Positions 51,109 to 60,151 of a DNA stretch of 64,000 nt are shown here, in pieces. The position numbers were made by a program, and so were the translations under genes. Each line of letters starts with the position of its first letter. Positions within the stretch are counted from its first letter, which is position 1. The notes beneath the pieces were generated by a model. The model did not search any database. It was not told where the DNA came from and worked only from the letters and a program-made list of their open reading frames with translations. This DNA is from Elusimicrobiales bacterium (GTDB lineage: Bacteria; Elusimicrobiota; Elusimicrobia; Elusimicrobiales; UBA9959): contig JAQTOU010000002.1 in NCBI GenBank assembly GCA_028713125.1, positions 548,505 through 612,504 on the forward strand, read 5' to 3'.

Positions 51109-51711
51109 TCAAGCTCTTTTGGGATGTGCTGTTATTAGGTAGAGAATTGTCGAAATCATTAGGCTCAACCACATAACAACATTTACAACAAACAAAGCAG
51201 TTGCTTTATCAGGGTCTTTGTACTCGATGGCCATCTTGGCGCAAGAAACACACATTAGTAGTATGGGGAACATCCAGGAATACAGAAATGCCGTCCACTT
51301 CGAAAAACAGGGGTAGCCCTTCAAATATGATTGTCCCTCCCGCGTAAATGCTTTCCCGTCAAATACCGGGGCAAGCTGATCTTCAAGACTATGCAGATAT
51401 ATATACTGGCGGTCAACATGCACGACTGTTTGAAAGTATTTAACAGAAGAAGCTAATAGCCCGAACCATATTAAGGCGCCCAAAAACGAGACATCTAAAG
51501 TTTCCCCTAATGAGAGACGATTTGTGATCATCTGTCCCAAGGCGGCGCCAGCCTGATTGGGGGCATACATCTCAAAAAGGGTTGCCGTAACCAGCAAAAC
51601 GACAAGAAGAAAGCATCTGTCTCGAGTTTGTAGATGTTCTTTAAGAGAAGTAAACGTATCCACATAGTGTTCATGAAGTGCACAGAATCTGTCAGTATCA
51701 TTTAGATTCAT
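51109..51711 (-). CDS. Four-helix membrane protein, candidate effector
   Basis: 200 residues. Predicted membrane helices at about 33-49, 75-97, 139-160 and 172-194, with a cytoplasmic middle loop of about 40 residues. The N-terminus is a soluble helix. The layout (helix, TM pair, loop, TM pair) is like that of SLATT/S-4TM effectors that pair with nucleotide-signal enzymes, but I cannot assign a family. Start codon overlaps the TIR-like gene stop (ATGA), so the two are translationally coupled. Confidence 0.75.
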   Translation of the reverse strand: MNLNDTDRFCALHEHYVDTFTSLKEHLQTRDRCFLLVVLLVTATLFEMYAPNQAGAALGQMITNRLSLGETLDVSFLGALIWFGLLASSVKYFQTVVHVDRQYIYLHSLEDQLAPVFDGKAFTREGQSYLKGYPCFSKWTAFLYSWMFPILLMCVSCAKMAIEYKDPDKATALFVVNVVMWLSLMISTILYLITAHPKRA

Positions 51712-52142
51712 GCGGCCTCCAAAACGCGTGCGACATTGTCTTCAGAGAAACCATCAATATATTTTCCGGTTGAAGTCAGAAACTCATCTGGGAACGCAAA
51801 ATCTGGCTTCAGCCTGACGACGGCAATTCTGTTCTTGTTTTCCTTGCTTTGGTGAATCTCGAAATTTATCCAATTCTTGAATCCAATCGCGGCACGATCT
51901 CGATGCGGTTGATTCGCAAACTGCCCAACAATAACGAGGGTATGTGTGGCTGCGTTAACTTTCGCCGTCAGGGCGGCTTTAATTCGCCCTACGTCATTGC
52001 TCTGTATTTCGGTCGGAGTCATATCATTAAAAGAAAATTCAAACTTGGGATTGGCATGCCATGCTTCGAGTAAATACTTGTAATGCTTATCCGCCTCATA
52101 ATCGAAACTCACAAAGACTTTCTTTTTTGAAAACATATTCAT
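51708..52142 (-). CDS. TIR-like (ThsB / DUF1863-type) protein
   Basis: 144 residues. KKVFVSFDYEADKHYKYLLEA, TLVIVGQFANQPHRDR, NWINFEIHQSKENKNRIAVVRL follow the MTH538/ThsB TIR-like fold: first strand and DYE loop, the LVIVG strand, and the WINFEI helix. In Thoeris systems such proteins make a cyclic-ADPR-type signal. I start it at 52142 because GGGAGG lies 6 bases upstream and the domain begins 8 residues in; an in-frame ATG at 52229 has no ribosome site. It precedes the 4TM gene. Confidence 0.8.
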   Translation of the reverse strand: MNMFSKKKVFVSFDYEADKHYKYLLEAWHANPKFEFSFNDMTPTEIQSNDVGRIKAALTAKVNAATHTLVIVGQFANQPHRDRAAIGFKNWINFEIHQSKENKNRIAVVRLKPDFAFPDEFLTSTGKYIDGFSEDNVARVLEAA

Positions 52143-52337
52143 GGCATGCCTCCCAGATAATGTGTCTTCCACTTCATCCCAAAATCCTTCCCAAAACCCA
52201 CCAATAGATTTAACGGTTGAATTCATCATTTTCTGGCAAGCGCCGCATTACTATGGATTCGATAATCTTTTTCCCCAACCCCAAACTCTGCTTAAGTGGC
52301 AGGCCTTTGCTTTCGCCCTAAACCTTCTGTCTAATGT

Positions 52338-53945
52338 TTACGGCAGACCCGGCAACCCCAGTTCTTTTAGGAACTTGTTGTGCTTGCTCTTAGCTGCCTG
52401 GATGTCTTTTTCAATGCCCTCTAGTTGAGTATGGGTCGCCGCCAGGTCAATCTCAGACTCGGCAATTGCGGTACTGATGTAGCGAGAGATGTTCAGGTTG
52501 TATCCTTCCTCGGCGATTCGCTCCATCGAGATCTTCTTTGAGTAACGCGGTTCATCTTTTCTAGATTTGTAGGTGTTGATAATCTTGGTTATGTGCTCTT
52601 CCGTTAGTTGGTTCTGACGTTTCCCCCTCGCGAAGTGCTCGGCGGCATTGATGAAGAGCACGTCATCGGGCTTTTTGCATTTCTTGAGAACGAGAATACA
52701 GACAGGAATGCCTGTGGAGTAGAAAAGGTTTTCGGGGAGACCGATGACGGTGTCTATATTGCCGTCTTTGAGCAACTTGGTGCGAATGCGTTCTTCAGCT
52801 CCACCCCGGAAGAGCACGCCGTGGGGCAGAATTATGGCCATCACACCTTCATCTTTGAGGAAATGGAAGCCGTGAAGCAAGAAAGCAAAATCCGCGGCGG
52901 ACTTCGGTGCCAGGCCGTAGTTCTTGAAGCGCACATCCTCGCCCATGGCCTCGCTGGGCTCCCACCGATAGCTGAAGGGTGGATTCGCTACGATGGCGTC
53001 GAAGTAAGGTTTCTTTGCGGGGTTCAGTTCGCGCAGGATATCCCAATCGTTGGTCAGGGTGTCGCCGTGGTAGATTTCGAACTCCGAATCTTTCACCCCG
53101 TGCAGCAGCATATTCATGCGGGCGAGGTTGTAGGTGGTGATGTTCTTTTCTTGTCCGTAAATCTTTCCGATGCCGTGCTGCCCCATGCGCTTGCGCACAT
53201 TGAGTAGCAGAGAGCCGGAACCACAGGCGAAGTCGAGCACGCTGGCGAGGCGTTTCTTCTTGCCGGTATTAGGTTCTTGGCTGTCTAGGGTAACGATGGC
53301 GGAGAGTATGTCGGAAATCTGCTGCGGGGTGTAAAACTCACCGGCCTTCTTGCCGGAACCTGCGGCAAATTGACCGATCAGGTATTCGTAGGCATCTCCT
53401 AATGCGTCAATATTGGTGGAGAATTCCGTCAGCCCTTTGGCGATTTCAGTGATGATGGTGCAGAGCTTGGCGTTGCGTTCGGCGTAGGTTCTGCCGAGCT
53501 TGTCCGAACCGAGATTGATCTCCGAGAATAGGCCATTGAAGGTGCTCTCAAATGATTCGTTTTCGATATATTTGAAGCCTGCCTGTAGAGTAGTGAGCAG
53601 CTCTCCATTCTGAGTGCGGGCCATATTTGCAATGCTGTTCCAGAGATGTGGCGGTTTGATGACATAGTGCACCTTGCGGCGCATCTGCTTTTCAAACTCG
53701 GAAATATCGTCGGGATTGTTGGCGTACCAAAGGGCCAACGGCACGCGGGGATCTTCCGCGCCGACACTGGCATACTCTTTCCCCAACTCCTTTTTGGCCG
53801 CCACTTCGTAATTATCCGAAAGATAACGAAGGAAGAGAAACGACAGCATATAGTCGCGGAAATCGTCAGCGTTCATCGCGCCGCGAAGTTGGTCGGCTAT
53901 TTTCCAGAGGGTATTGCCCAGTTGTTTTTGGTCGTTGTCGGTCAT
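52338..53945 (-). CDS. hsdM: Type I restriction-modification methyltransferase subunit
   Basis: 535 residues. N-terminal helical HsdM domain; SAM motif I DFACGSGSLLL (238-248); catalytic NPPF (321-324); GVLFRGGAEERIRTKLL further on. An N6-adenine methyltransferase acting with HsdS. ATGA overlap with the nuclease-like gene upstream. A gap of 195 bases separates it from the TIR-like gene, which may therefore have its own promoter. Confidence 0.96.
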   Translation of the reverse strand: MTDNDQKQLGNTLWKIADQLRGAMNADDFRDYMLSFLFLRYLSDNYEVAAKKELGKEYASVGAEDPRVPLALWYANNPDDISEFEKQMRRKVHYVIKPPHLWNSIANMARTQNGELLTTLQAGFKYIENESFESTFNGLFSEINLGSDKLGRTYAERNAKLCTIITEIAKGLTEFSTNIDALGDAYEYLIGQFAAGSGKKAGEFYTPQQISDILSAIVTLDSQEPNTGKKKRLASVLDFACGSGSLLLNVRKRMGQHGIGKIYGQEKNITTYNLARMNMLLHGVKDSEFEIYHGDTLTNDWDILRELNPAKKPYFDAIVANPPFSYRWEPSEAMGEDVRFKNYGLAPKSAADFAFLLHGFHFLKDEGVMAIILPHGVLFRGGAEERIRTKLLKDGNIDTVIGLPENLFYSTGIPVCILVLKKCKKPDDVLFINAAEHFARGKRQNQLTEEHITKIINTYKSRKDEPRYSKKISMERIAEEGYNLNISRYISTAIAESEIDLAATHTQLEGIEKDIQAAKSKHNKFLKELGLPGLP

Positions 53946-55108
53946 GACGTGGCTCCTGGTGTTGGTGCGGGTACTGTTGCGGGTGCCGGTGCACTTTGGA
54001 ACAGCATCGGGTTGAACGGATATCTGGTTATGAAATCTTGGAGGATTTTCCTGAAGTAGCTCTTGTTCTCCTCCAGCATCTCCTGCGGCTCATACAAAGA
54101 ATAGTTGCCGTGGCTAAGGATGTTGATGAGGCGCTGGTGCAGGAGTCCGTCCTCATCGTTGGCATCTTTTTTGATACAGGCAGAAAAATGTCTGTAGCCG
54201 TGAAAGCTGGCGGTCTTCTCCAGAATCGAACGCAGCATATTGAAATGATGCGTGAACAGCTTCCCACTCCGCTCCGCCTCGTAGAGCTCGGCTAGTGCCG
54301 CAACGTGGTGGAAGAATGGAGTCTCTCCTGTTTCTCGTATTATGTATCCCCCCGACTGCTTATCGCGGCTTAAGAAGTACTGAGAAGCCTTCTTGTTTCT
54401 GCTTTCGTCTCTGAACTCGTTATAGAGGACATTAAAAAATAGCGTGTGGTGGGTAGAGATGACTACCTTTAAATGACTACCCTTCTTCTTGAGTAAATGG
54501 GCCAGATTGTTTGCGACCGTTATGGCGTTGTGCTCATCAAGGGAAGAGATTGGGTCGTCGATGTAGATGTATTTGACCCATTTGTAAGGCCCGGTCCCAT
54601 CATCATCCATCGCAAGCTCTATGATGGCGAGGAAGAAGCACCAGATGAATATATTCTCCTCTCCACGTGAGACCTTAATATCGTCAATTGTTTTAGTTGT
54701 TGCGTGCTCACCTTCGCCTATCGTGATATTTCGAGAGAAGCTCACTTCCCACGCGCTAGTATCTATTTTGAAATCGAAATCAGCGTAGCGGTCCAGCAGT
54801 GGACGAATTCGGTTGTCCATTTCTAACTCACCGAGACCGGCGAAGAAGAGGGAGTCCTTGTTGATCTTAAGCACCCGCTCTCGGTCATTCTCAAGATCAT
54901 TGTCCCAATAGAATAAATCTTCGGTGAAGGCGTTGAAATAGAGCGTATCGCGCTCGTCCCCGTTCTTGCCGAGGTCTTTGAAGGCCGTGGACAGGCGCGT
55001 CTTACCTGTGCCGTTGTATGCGTAAAGAAGAATAAACTTCTTGGTCTCTAGTTCTCGACGCAGGTGAGTCGCCAAGGTATTCAGGTCCGCAAACGGGGTT
55101 GTGCTCAT
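53942..55108 (-). CDS. PrrC/RloC-like anticodon-nuclease ATPase
   Basis: 388 residues. ABC-type ATPase: Walker A AYNGTGKTRLS (30-40), signature VSRGEEN (147-153), Walker B with YIDDPISSLDEHN (182-194), His switch STHH (218-221). The C-terminal domain holds R293-x3-E297 and H333 (RSILE ... NILSHGNYS), the same order and spacing as the Arg-Glu-His triad of PrrC and RloC tRNA-Lys anticodon nucleases. PrrC (396 residues) is likewise embedded in a type I hsd locus and is released when restriction is blocked. The match is by motif only; specificity is inferred. Confidence 0.75.
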   Translation of the reverse strand: MSTTPFADLNTLATHLRRELETKKFILLYAYNGTGKTRLSTAFKDLGKNGDERDTLYFNAFTEDLFYWDNDLENDRERVLKINKDSLFFAGLGELEMDNRIRPLLDRYADFDFKIDTSAWEVSFSRNITIGEGEHATTKTIDDIKVSRGEENIFIWCFFLAIIELAMDDDGTGPYKWVKYIYIDDPISSLDEHNAITVANNLAHLLKKKGSHLKVVISTHHTLFFNVLYNEFRDESRNKKASQYFLSRDKQSGGYIIRETGETPFFHHVAALAELYEAERSGKLFTHHFNMLRSILEKTASFHGYRHFSACIKKDANDEDGLLHQRLINILSHGNYSLYEPQEMLEENKSYFRKILQDFITRYPFNPMLFQSAPAPATVPAPTPGATS

Positions 55109-56406
55109 GCTTCAGCATCCTCCGGGTATGGGAGAAGCTGCTGCATCAGCCCATTTTTGTGGGTCTTGAGCTCGTCGAGTTTCTTGGTGTTGGCAAAAAT
55201 CTCATCGTCTAATGCGGAAAGGCAGTCGGCGATTTTTATTTGTTCTGGTGGGGATGGAACCGGAACAAGCAGCTCTGAAAACTTGGAATAGCTGATCATC
55301 TTTCCGTCACGCAGCCCTTCGAGGTTTCTGGTGAGGATTCTAATAAATCTGTCCGTTTTTAAGTAGTGCTTGAAATAAGCATCACTCCCTGCAATGCGCC
55401 TTCGAAGAATTACGTATGCTGGACTGCATATCCCGTGATATTGAGAATACTCAATCCCACCTTGAAATGATCTAAGGCTAATGATGAAATCGCCAACTTG
55501 CACAACTTTGTAGTTCTCAATGCTCTTTTCTGTCACCGAAACATGATAATCAATCATGTTTCGGGGGATTGCACCGTATTCTTGTGTGATTGCAAGAATG
55601 GGAAGTCCGGGTTCAGGGCTTCGGTCATTAACCTGATCAAATAGACTAGATCCGGTTTCCTCCTCCCATGCCTTCTCTGACTGAAACTCTGGGAAGCGGA
55701 GGCGGGGTAAGGTTTCGCCTTCATTGGGAAAAAGCTGCTGCATTAGCCCTTTTTTATGGGTCTTGAGCGTGTCCACTTTCCTGGCTTGGGCGGCAATAAG
55801 CTCGTCCATAGAACTTAGGCAATCAGCAATCTTTTGTTGTTCGCGGAGTGATGATTCTCCATTGGGAAGCGGTACAGGCAAAGCCAGCAAATCGTTATCG
55901 TCTATGCTTAGCGACCCATGGGCACGGGCCCCAACCTCGATGAATCTCTTCAACCACTGCCCATGCAGATTTCCGAGGAACAGGTGGTTCAGATATTGGG
56001 GAATCGGTGAATCACCCTTGATTCGGAAACAGGTAAAAATGCTGTTCGGTACCGCTGCAAGCTCATTGCCAGAATACAAAGCAATAAACCCTTCAGGAAA
56101 TTCCTTAGTGGCGCTCTTGTTGTATGCAAAGTCGTTCTTTTTCAGCAGAAGGTAGTTCGCATAGGAGCTTCCAGCGATAATTCGCCCGAATTTCTCCATC
56201 TGGCTCACCAGTCCAATACCAGATGTGATGCTCATTGGGATGCAGGTCTTATCCCCCACTTTCTCGGTATTGATTGATACCACTGAGGCAAGTGTTTTTG
56301 TTGTCCACCCATTCGCGCCCCGAAACTCCGGAAAGCGCAACTTGGGCCTAAATGTGTGTTTGGCGTCCTGTTTTATGCCGGTGGCTTTTGCTTTTTTATT
56401 ACTCAT
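55105..56406 (-). CDS. hsdS: Type I restriction specificity subunit
   Basis: 433 residues with two target-recognition domains (about 20-190 and 235-400), each followed by the conserved helix (LREQQKIADCLSSMDELIAAQ, PEQIKIADCLSALDDEIFANT) and a LKTHKKGLMQQLFP repeat. It determines the methylated and cut sequence. The two recognition domains differ, giving a bipartite site. It overlaps hsdR by 8 bases and the PrrC-like gene by 4. Confidence 0.95.
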   Translation of the reverse strand: MSNKKAKATGIKQDAKHTFRPKLRFPEFRGANGWTTKTLASVVSINTEKVGDKTCIPMSITSGIGLVSQMEKFGRIIAGSSYANYLLLKKNDFAYNKSATKEFPEGFIALYSGNELAAVPNSIFTCFRIKGDSPIPQYLNHLFLGNLHGQWLKRFIEVGARAHGSLSIDDNDLLALPVPLPNGESSLREQQKIADCLSSMDELIAAQARKVDTLKTHKKGLMQQLFPNEGETLPRLRFPEFQSEKAWEEETGSSLFDQVNDRSPEPGLPILAITQEYGAIPRNMIDYHVSVTEKSIENYKVVQVGDFIISLRSFQGGIEYSQYHGICSPAYVILRRRIAGSDAYFKHYLKTDRFIRILTRNLEGLRDGKMISYSKFSELLVPVPSPPEQIKIADCLSALDDEIFANTKKLDELKTHKNGLMQQLLPYPEDAEA

Positions 56407-59400
56407 ACGCGCTGAGGCCTGAAATCTCGCGCCCCTGGGCGCGGTTGTTTAGAAGAGGAAGAAGGTCGTCCATGAGGGCGAGTTCGGCCTGGGTGCGGGC
56501 TTTCCATCCTAGCCCTAGCGGTGTCATGAGATCGCTCAACTGTTCACCGTCAAAAATCATGCGTTGCAGGATGCCGTCCACAAAGCTTTGTAGGGCGGCT
56601 GTGGTTAGGCCGTGTTTAGTGGCTATATTTGCCAATTCCTTATTTTCCTTTTCCGTCTTGAAACGGATGTAGCCGTCGCGAATGGCCGTTTCGCTGAGAC
56701 CTTCGCCTGCTTTAAGTGTTGCGATGTAGGCGGCGATGTCCTCCCGCTCGTTCATAAACTTGGCGTCTGAAGAGATGAGGCCAATGAGCTGTTCGCGGCT
56801 CAATCTTTGCTTGCCCGGGGCTTGTTGGGAGTAGTGGGCAATGAGGCCCATGATGTAGTCATAATCAATGAGGGCGGATGCAAAGAGGACGAACTCAAAG
56901 TCCGTCTGGTCACCGTAGGGCGTAGATTTTTCGGCAGCCTTGCCGTGTTGTTCCTTGAGCCGCAGGGCGGTCTCTAGATAAACACCGCGGAAGCCAAGCA
57001 GGTTTTCCTTGGGCAGGATTTCATCGATTTTGCCCTTATCTTCCTTGGTGAGGTCGGTGTATTGGTCAAGCTGGGTCTTGAGACGTTGCACTTCCTTGAA
57101 GTGGTTAATGAAGGCGGTACGTGCTTCATCTCCCTTGAGATTCGGTACGGCTTCAGGGACACAATCGAGTCCCTGGGATTTCATAAAGGCGTCCAACTTC
57201 TGCATGGCGCCCTCAAGCTTCTTGATAACCACAGGGGATTTGTCTACAAGCCAGATTTCACTAGGTTTCTTACCTGTGCTCTGGCCCGAGAATAGGGCGA
57301 TGGCGGCATCCACTGCCTCTTGCTGCTGACGGAAGTCTAGGATATTCCCGTAGGGCTTGGTTGCGTTGAGCACGCGGTTGGTCCGAGAGAAAGCTTGGAT
57401 TAAGCCGTGATGCTTCAGGGTCTTGTCAACATAGAGCGTATTCAAGTATTTGGAATCGAAGCCGGTGAGGAGCATGTCCACCACGATGGTTATGTCGATT
57501 TTGTGTTGATACTTACCTTGCTGGTCGGCTTTCCGTAAATCCTCGTTGGAATACTGCTGATCTTTGATGCGCTTTTGCACATCCTGATAGTAGAGATCGA
57601 ACTCGCCGAAGGTGTGGTTTGTGCCGTAACGGGTGTTGTAGTCGGCGAGGATGGCTTTAAGGGCTTCCTTTTTTTTCTCAGGCTCGACGGTGTTGTCTTC
57701 CTTTTCTTGCGGCAGGTCTTCCTGAATCTGCTGCACATCCTTGTTCCCCTCGGCAGGCGGAGAGAAGACGCAGGCTATATTGAGGGGCTGGAAGTCAGGG
57801 TCAGCAGCCTGCTTTTCCGCCTGAAGGTCGGCAAACAGGCCATGGTATTCAATGGCGTCATTGATTGAGGCGGTGGCGAGCAGCGCGTTGAACCGGCGTC
57901 CCCCTGTGGCGGCGTCGTGCTTGGATAGGATAGCTTCAATTACGGCTTTTTTAGCGAGTGGTTCACCCGGCTGAGGTAGCTTCTTCCCTTCCGGTTTGAA
58001 GTAATCTACATGAAAGCGGAGGACGTTGTTGTCTTCGATGGCGTGGGTGATGGTGTAGGCGTGCAGTTGCTTCTGGAAGAGGTCCTCCGTGGTCTGATAC
58101 GAGGCTTGTTGCCCTTCGATTTGTTGGTGGCTGGCGTTGTCCTCAAAGATGGGTGTGCCAGTGAATCCGAAGAGTTGCGCCTTGGGGAAGAATTCCTTGA
58201 TGGCCTTGTGGTTGTCGCCGAACTGCGAACGGTGGCACTCATCGAAAATGAAGACGATGCGTTTGTCGCGTAATGGCTCCAACTGCTCCTTGTAGGTGGG
58301 CCGGTCGTTCTTTTTCTTCTGCAGGTTTCGCTTGCTGTTTTCATCCAGCGCGAGGCCTAGCTTCTGGATGGTGGTGACGATTACTTTGTCGGCGTAGTCA
58401 TCGGAGACAAGGCGATGCACCAAAGTGGCGGTATTTGTGTTTTCCTCTACGCATCCTTCTTGGAATCGGTTGAACTCTTCGCGGGTTTGCTTGTCGAGAT
58501 CCTTGCGGTCTACAACAAAGAGGCATTTTTCGATATCAGGGTTGTCCTTCAGTAAGGTGGCCGCCTTGAAGGAAGTGAGTGTCTTGCCGCTGCCGGTAGT
58601 ATGCCAGATGTAGCCATTCCCGCAGTTCTGGTGGATGGTGTTTACTATCTGCTTTACCGCATAAATCTGATACGGGCGCATCATCATTAACTTCTGTTCG
58701 CTGGCGATGAGCACCATGTAGCGGCTAATCATCTGACCCAGGGTGCATTTAACAAGGAAGGTCTCTGCAAAGCTGTCTATGTGGGTGATCTTTTTATTGT
58801 CTTCTGCTGCGAACTGATATATGGGCAAGAATCGCTCGTCGGCATTGAAAGCAAAATGGCGGGTGTTATTGTTGGCGAAATACCAGGTGTCGCTACGATT
58901 GCTGACAATGAAGAGTTGCATGAAGCACAGCAGGGTCCTGGTGTAGCCGTTACCGGGGTCGTTCTTGTACTCTACGATCTGCTCCATGGCCCGGCGCGGG
59001 CTGATGCCGAGGGTCTTCAATTCGATCTGCACGGTTGGTACGCCGTTGATGAGCAGTAGTACATCGTAACGGTGGTGACTGTTGTCCGTATTGATGCGCA
59101 GTTGGTTAACAATCTCAAAGGTGTTTTTGCACCAGTCCTTGATGTTGACCAAGGTGTAGTTTAGCGGGGTGCCGTCATCTCGGGTGAAGCTGTTTCGTTC
59201 GCGGAGAGTGCGCGCTGCGGCGAAGACATCAGGGGTGATAATTTCGTCCAATAAGCGCGAAAACTCACTGTCCGTCAGGTGGACTTGGTTTAGAGCTTCG
59301 AACTTATCTCGAAAGTTTTGTTCAAGTGTTGCACGGTCCCGAATATATGGGCAATGGGTATACTTTAAATCGCCTAGTTTCTTAATCAGAGATTGTTCAA

Positions 59401-59416
59401 TTTCTAATTCAGTCAT
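56399..59416 (-). CDS. hsdR: Type I restriction endonuclease subunit
   Basis: 1005 residues. PD-(D/E)xK nuclease domain (D118 ... E132-L-K134), superfamily 2 motor with Walker A TTGSGKT (273-279) and DECH (392-395), motif III FGFTGTP, and the C-terminal helical domain. It translocates and cuts unmodified DNA. First hsd gene of the cluster, 6 bases after the DUF5131-type gene. Confidence 0.97.
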   Translation of the reverse strand: MTELEIEQSLIKKLGDLKYTHCPYIRDRATLEQNFRDKFEALNQVHLTDSEFSRLLDEIITPDVFAAARTLRERNSFTRDDGTPLNYTLVNIKDWCKNTFEIVNQLRINTDNSHHRYDVLLLINGVPTVQIELKTLGISPRRAMEQIVEYKNDPGNGYTRTLLCFMQLFIVSNRSDTWYFANNNTRHFAFNADERFLPIYQFAAEDNKKITHIDSFAETFLVKCTLGQMISRYMVLIASEQKLMMMRPYQIYAVKQIVNTIHQNCGNGYIWHTTGSGKTLTSFKAATLLKDNPDIEKCLFVVDRKDLDKQTREEFNRFQEGCVEENTNTATLVHRLVSDDYADKVIVTTIQKLGLALDENSKRNLQKKKNDRPTYKEQLEPLRDKRIVFIFDECHRSQFGDNHKAIKEFFPKAQLFGFTGTPIFEDNASHQQIEGQQASYQTTEDLFQKQLHAYTITHAIEDNNVLRFHVDYFKPEGKKLPQPGEPLAKKAVIEAILSKHDAATGGRRFNALLATASINDAIEYHGLFADLQAEKQAADPDFQPLNIACVFSPPAEGNKDVQQIQEDLPQEKEDNTVEPEKKKEALKAILADYNTRYGTNHTFGEFDLYYQDVQKRIKDQQYSNEDLRKADQQGKYQHKIDITIVVDMLLTGFDSKYLNTLYVDKTLKHHGLIQAFSRTNRVLNATKPYGNILDFRQQQEAVDAAIALFSGQSTGKKPSEIWLVDKSPVVIKKLEGAMQKLDAFMKSQGLDCVPEAVPNLKGDEARTAFINHFKEVQRLKTQLDQYTDLTKEDKGKIDEILPKENLLGFRGVYLETALRLKEQHGKAAEKSTPYGDQTDFEFVLFASALIDYDYIMGLIAHYSQQAPGKQRLSREQLIGLISSDAKFMNEREDIAAYIATLKAGEGLSETAIRDGYIRFKTEKENKELANIATKHGLTTAALQSFVDGILQRMIFDGEQLSDLMTPLGLGWKARTQAELALMDDLLPLLNNRAQGREISGLSAYE

Positions 59417-59422
59417 AACTAA

Positions 59423-60142
59423 TTATGCCGCCAATGCTACAGGCTTTTGGCTATATGTTTTTCCGTCCAGCGTGCGGCCAGCTTTCTTCTTGTTAACTCC
59501 GCCCCACTGTTTAAAGAAGAACGGGACGGTGGCTTTTGTGCACTTGGCCCTGATCTCCGTTACCCATTCGGGTTTCATCGGGCGAGCGCCGGGACCGGAT
59601 TCCCCCCCGACGATAACCCAGTCGATCCCGCGGAGATCTAGGCGTGGCAGTGGCCCAAGTAAGGGTTCGAGAGAAAGAAATTTGGTTTTCGCCCCGGTCT
59701 TCTTTAGGTGGTTCAGGCGGTTTATGTGCTTCTCGTTCTCAATCGTAACGCCCATGAGAATGTTGTCGGCCCAGGTGAGTTCCTTGCACATGCAGAGCAG
59801 GCGTTCGGAACGCTTGGTGAGTATTTGGAATTTGTGCCAGTGGGCCTGGCGCATTACCTCGAACATGTCCTTTATGAAAGTGCCAGGAACGTCCTTGTGG
59901 AAAAGGTCGCTCATGGAATTGACAAAGATGACCTGTGGCTTTTTCCAGGTAAGCGGCAGCTCCAGGGCATCTCTGTGTGTGGTCAGCTTAAAACCATTCT
60001 TGTAATGCGCCGAGCCCATGGCTTTCAGGCGCTTGGTCATGCGCTCTGCATAGCAATGCTGGCACCCGTCGCTGATCTTTGTGCAGCCGGTTACGGGGTT
60101 CCAAGTGGACTCAGTCCACTCAATGGCGGAGTTTTGTGACAT
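59423..60142 (-). CDS. Phage Gp37/Gp68-like three-Cys-motif protein (DUF5131)
   Basis: 239 residues. [20 protein letters not shown] with the three-cysteine motif [15 protein letters not shown] (C-x5... C-x2-C) and [27 protein letters not shown] are the conserved blocks of the Gp37/Gp68 family, a radical-SAM-like fold. Activity unknown. In many genomes it is paired with TcmP, as here: the partner gene lies 9 bases upstream. Confidence 0.93.
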   Translation of the reverse strand: MSQNSAIEWTESTWNPVTGCTKISDGCQHCYAERMTKRLKAMGSAHYKNGFKLTTHRDALELPLTWKKPQVIFVNSMSDLFHKDVPGTFIKDMFEVMRQAHWHKFQILTKRSERLLCMCKELTWADNILMGVTIENEKHINRLNHLKKTGAKTKFLSLEPLLGPLPRLDLRGIDWVIVGGESGPGARPMKPEWVTEIRAKCTKATVPFFFKQWGGVNKKKAGRTLDGKTYSQKPVALAA

Positions 60143-60151
60143 ATATTTATC

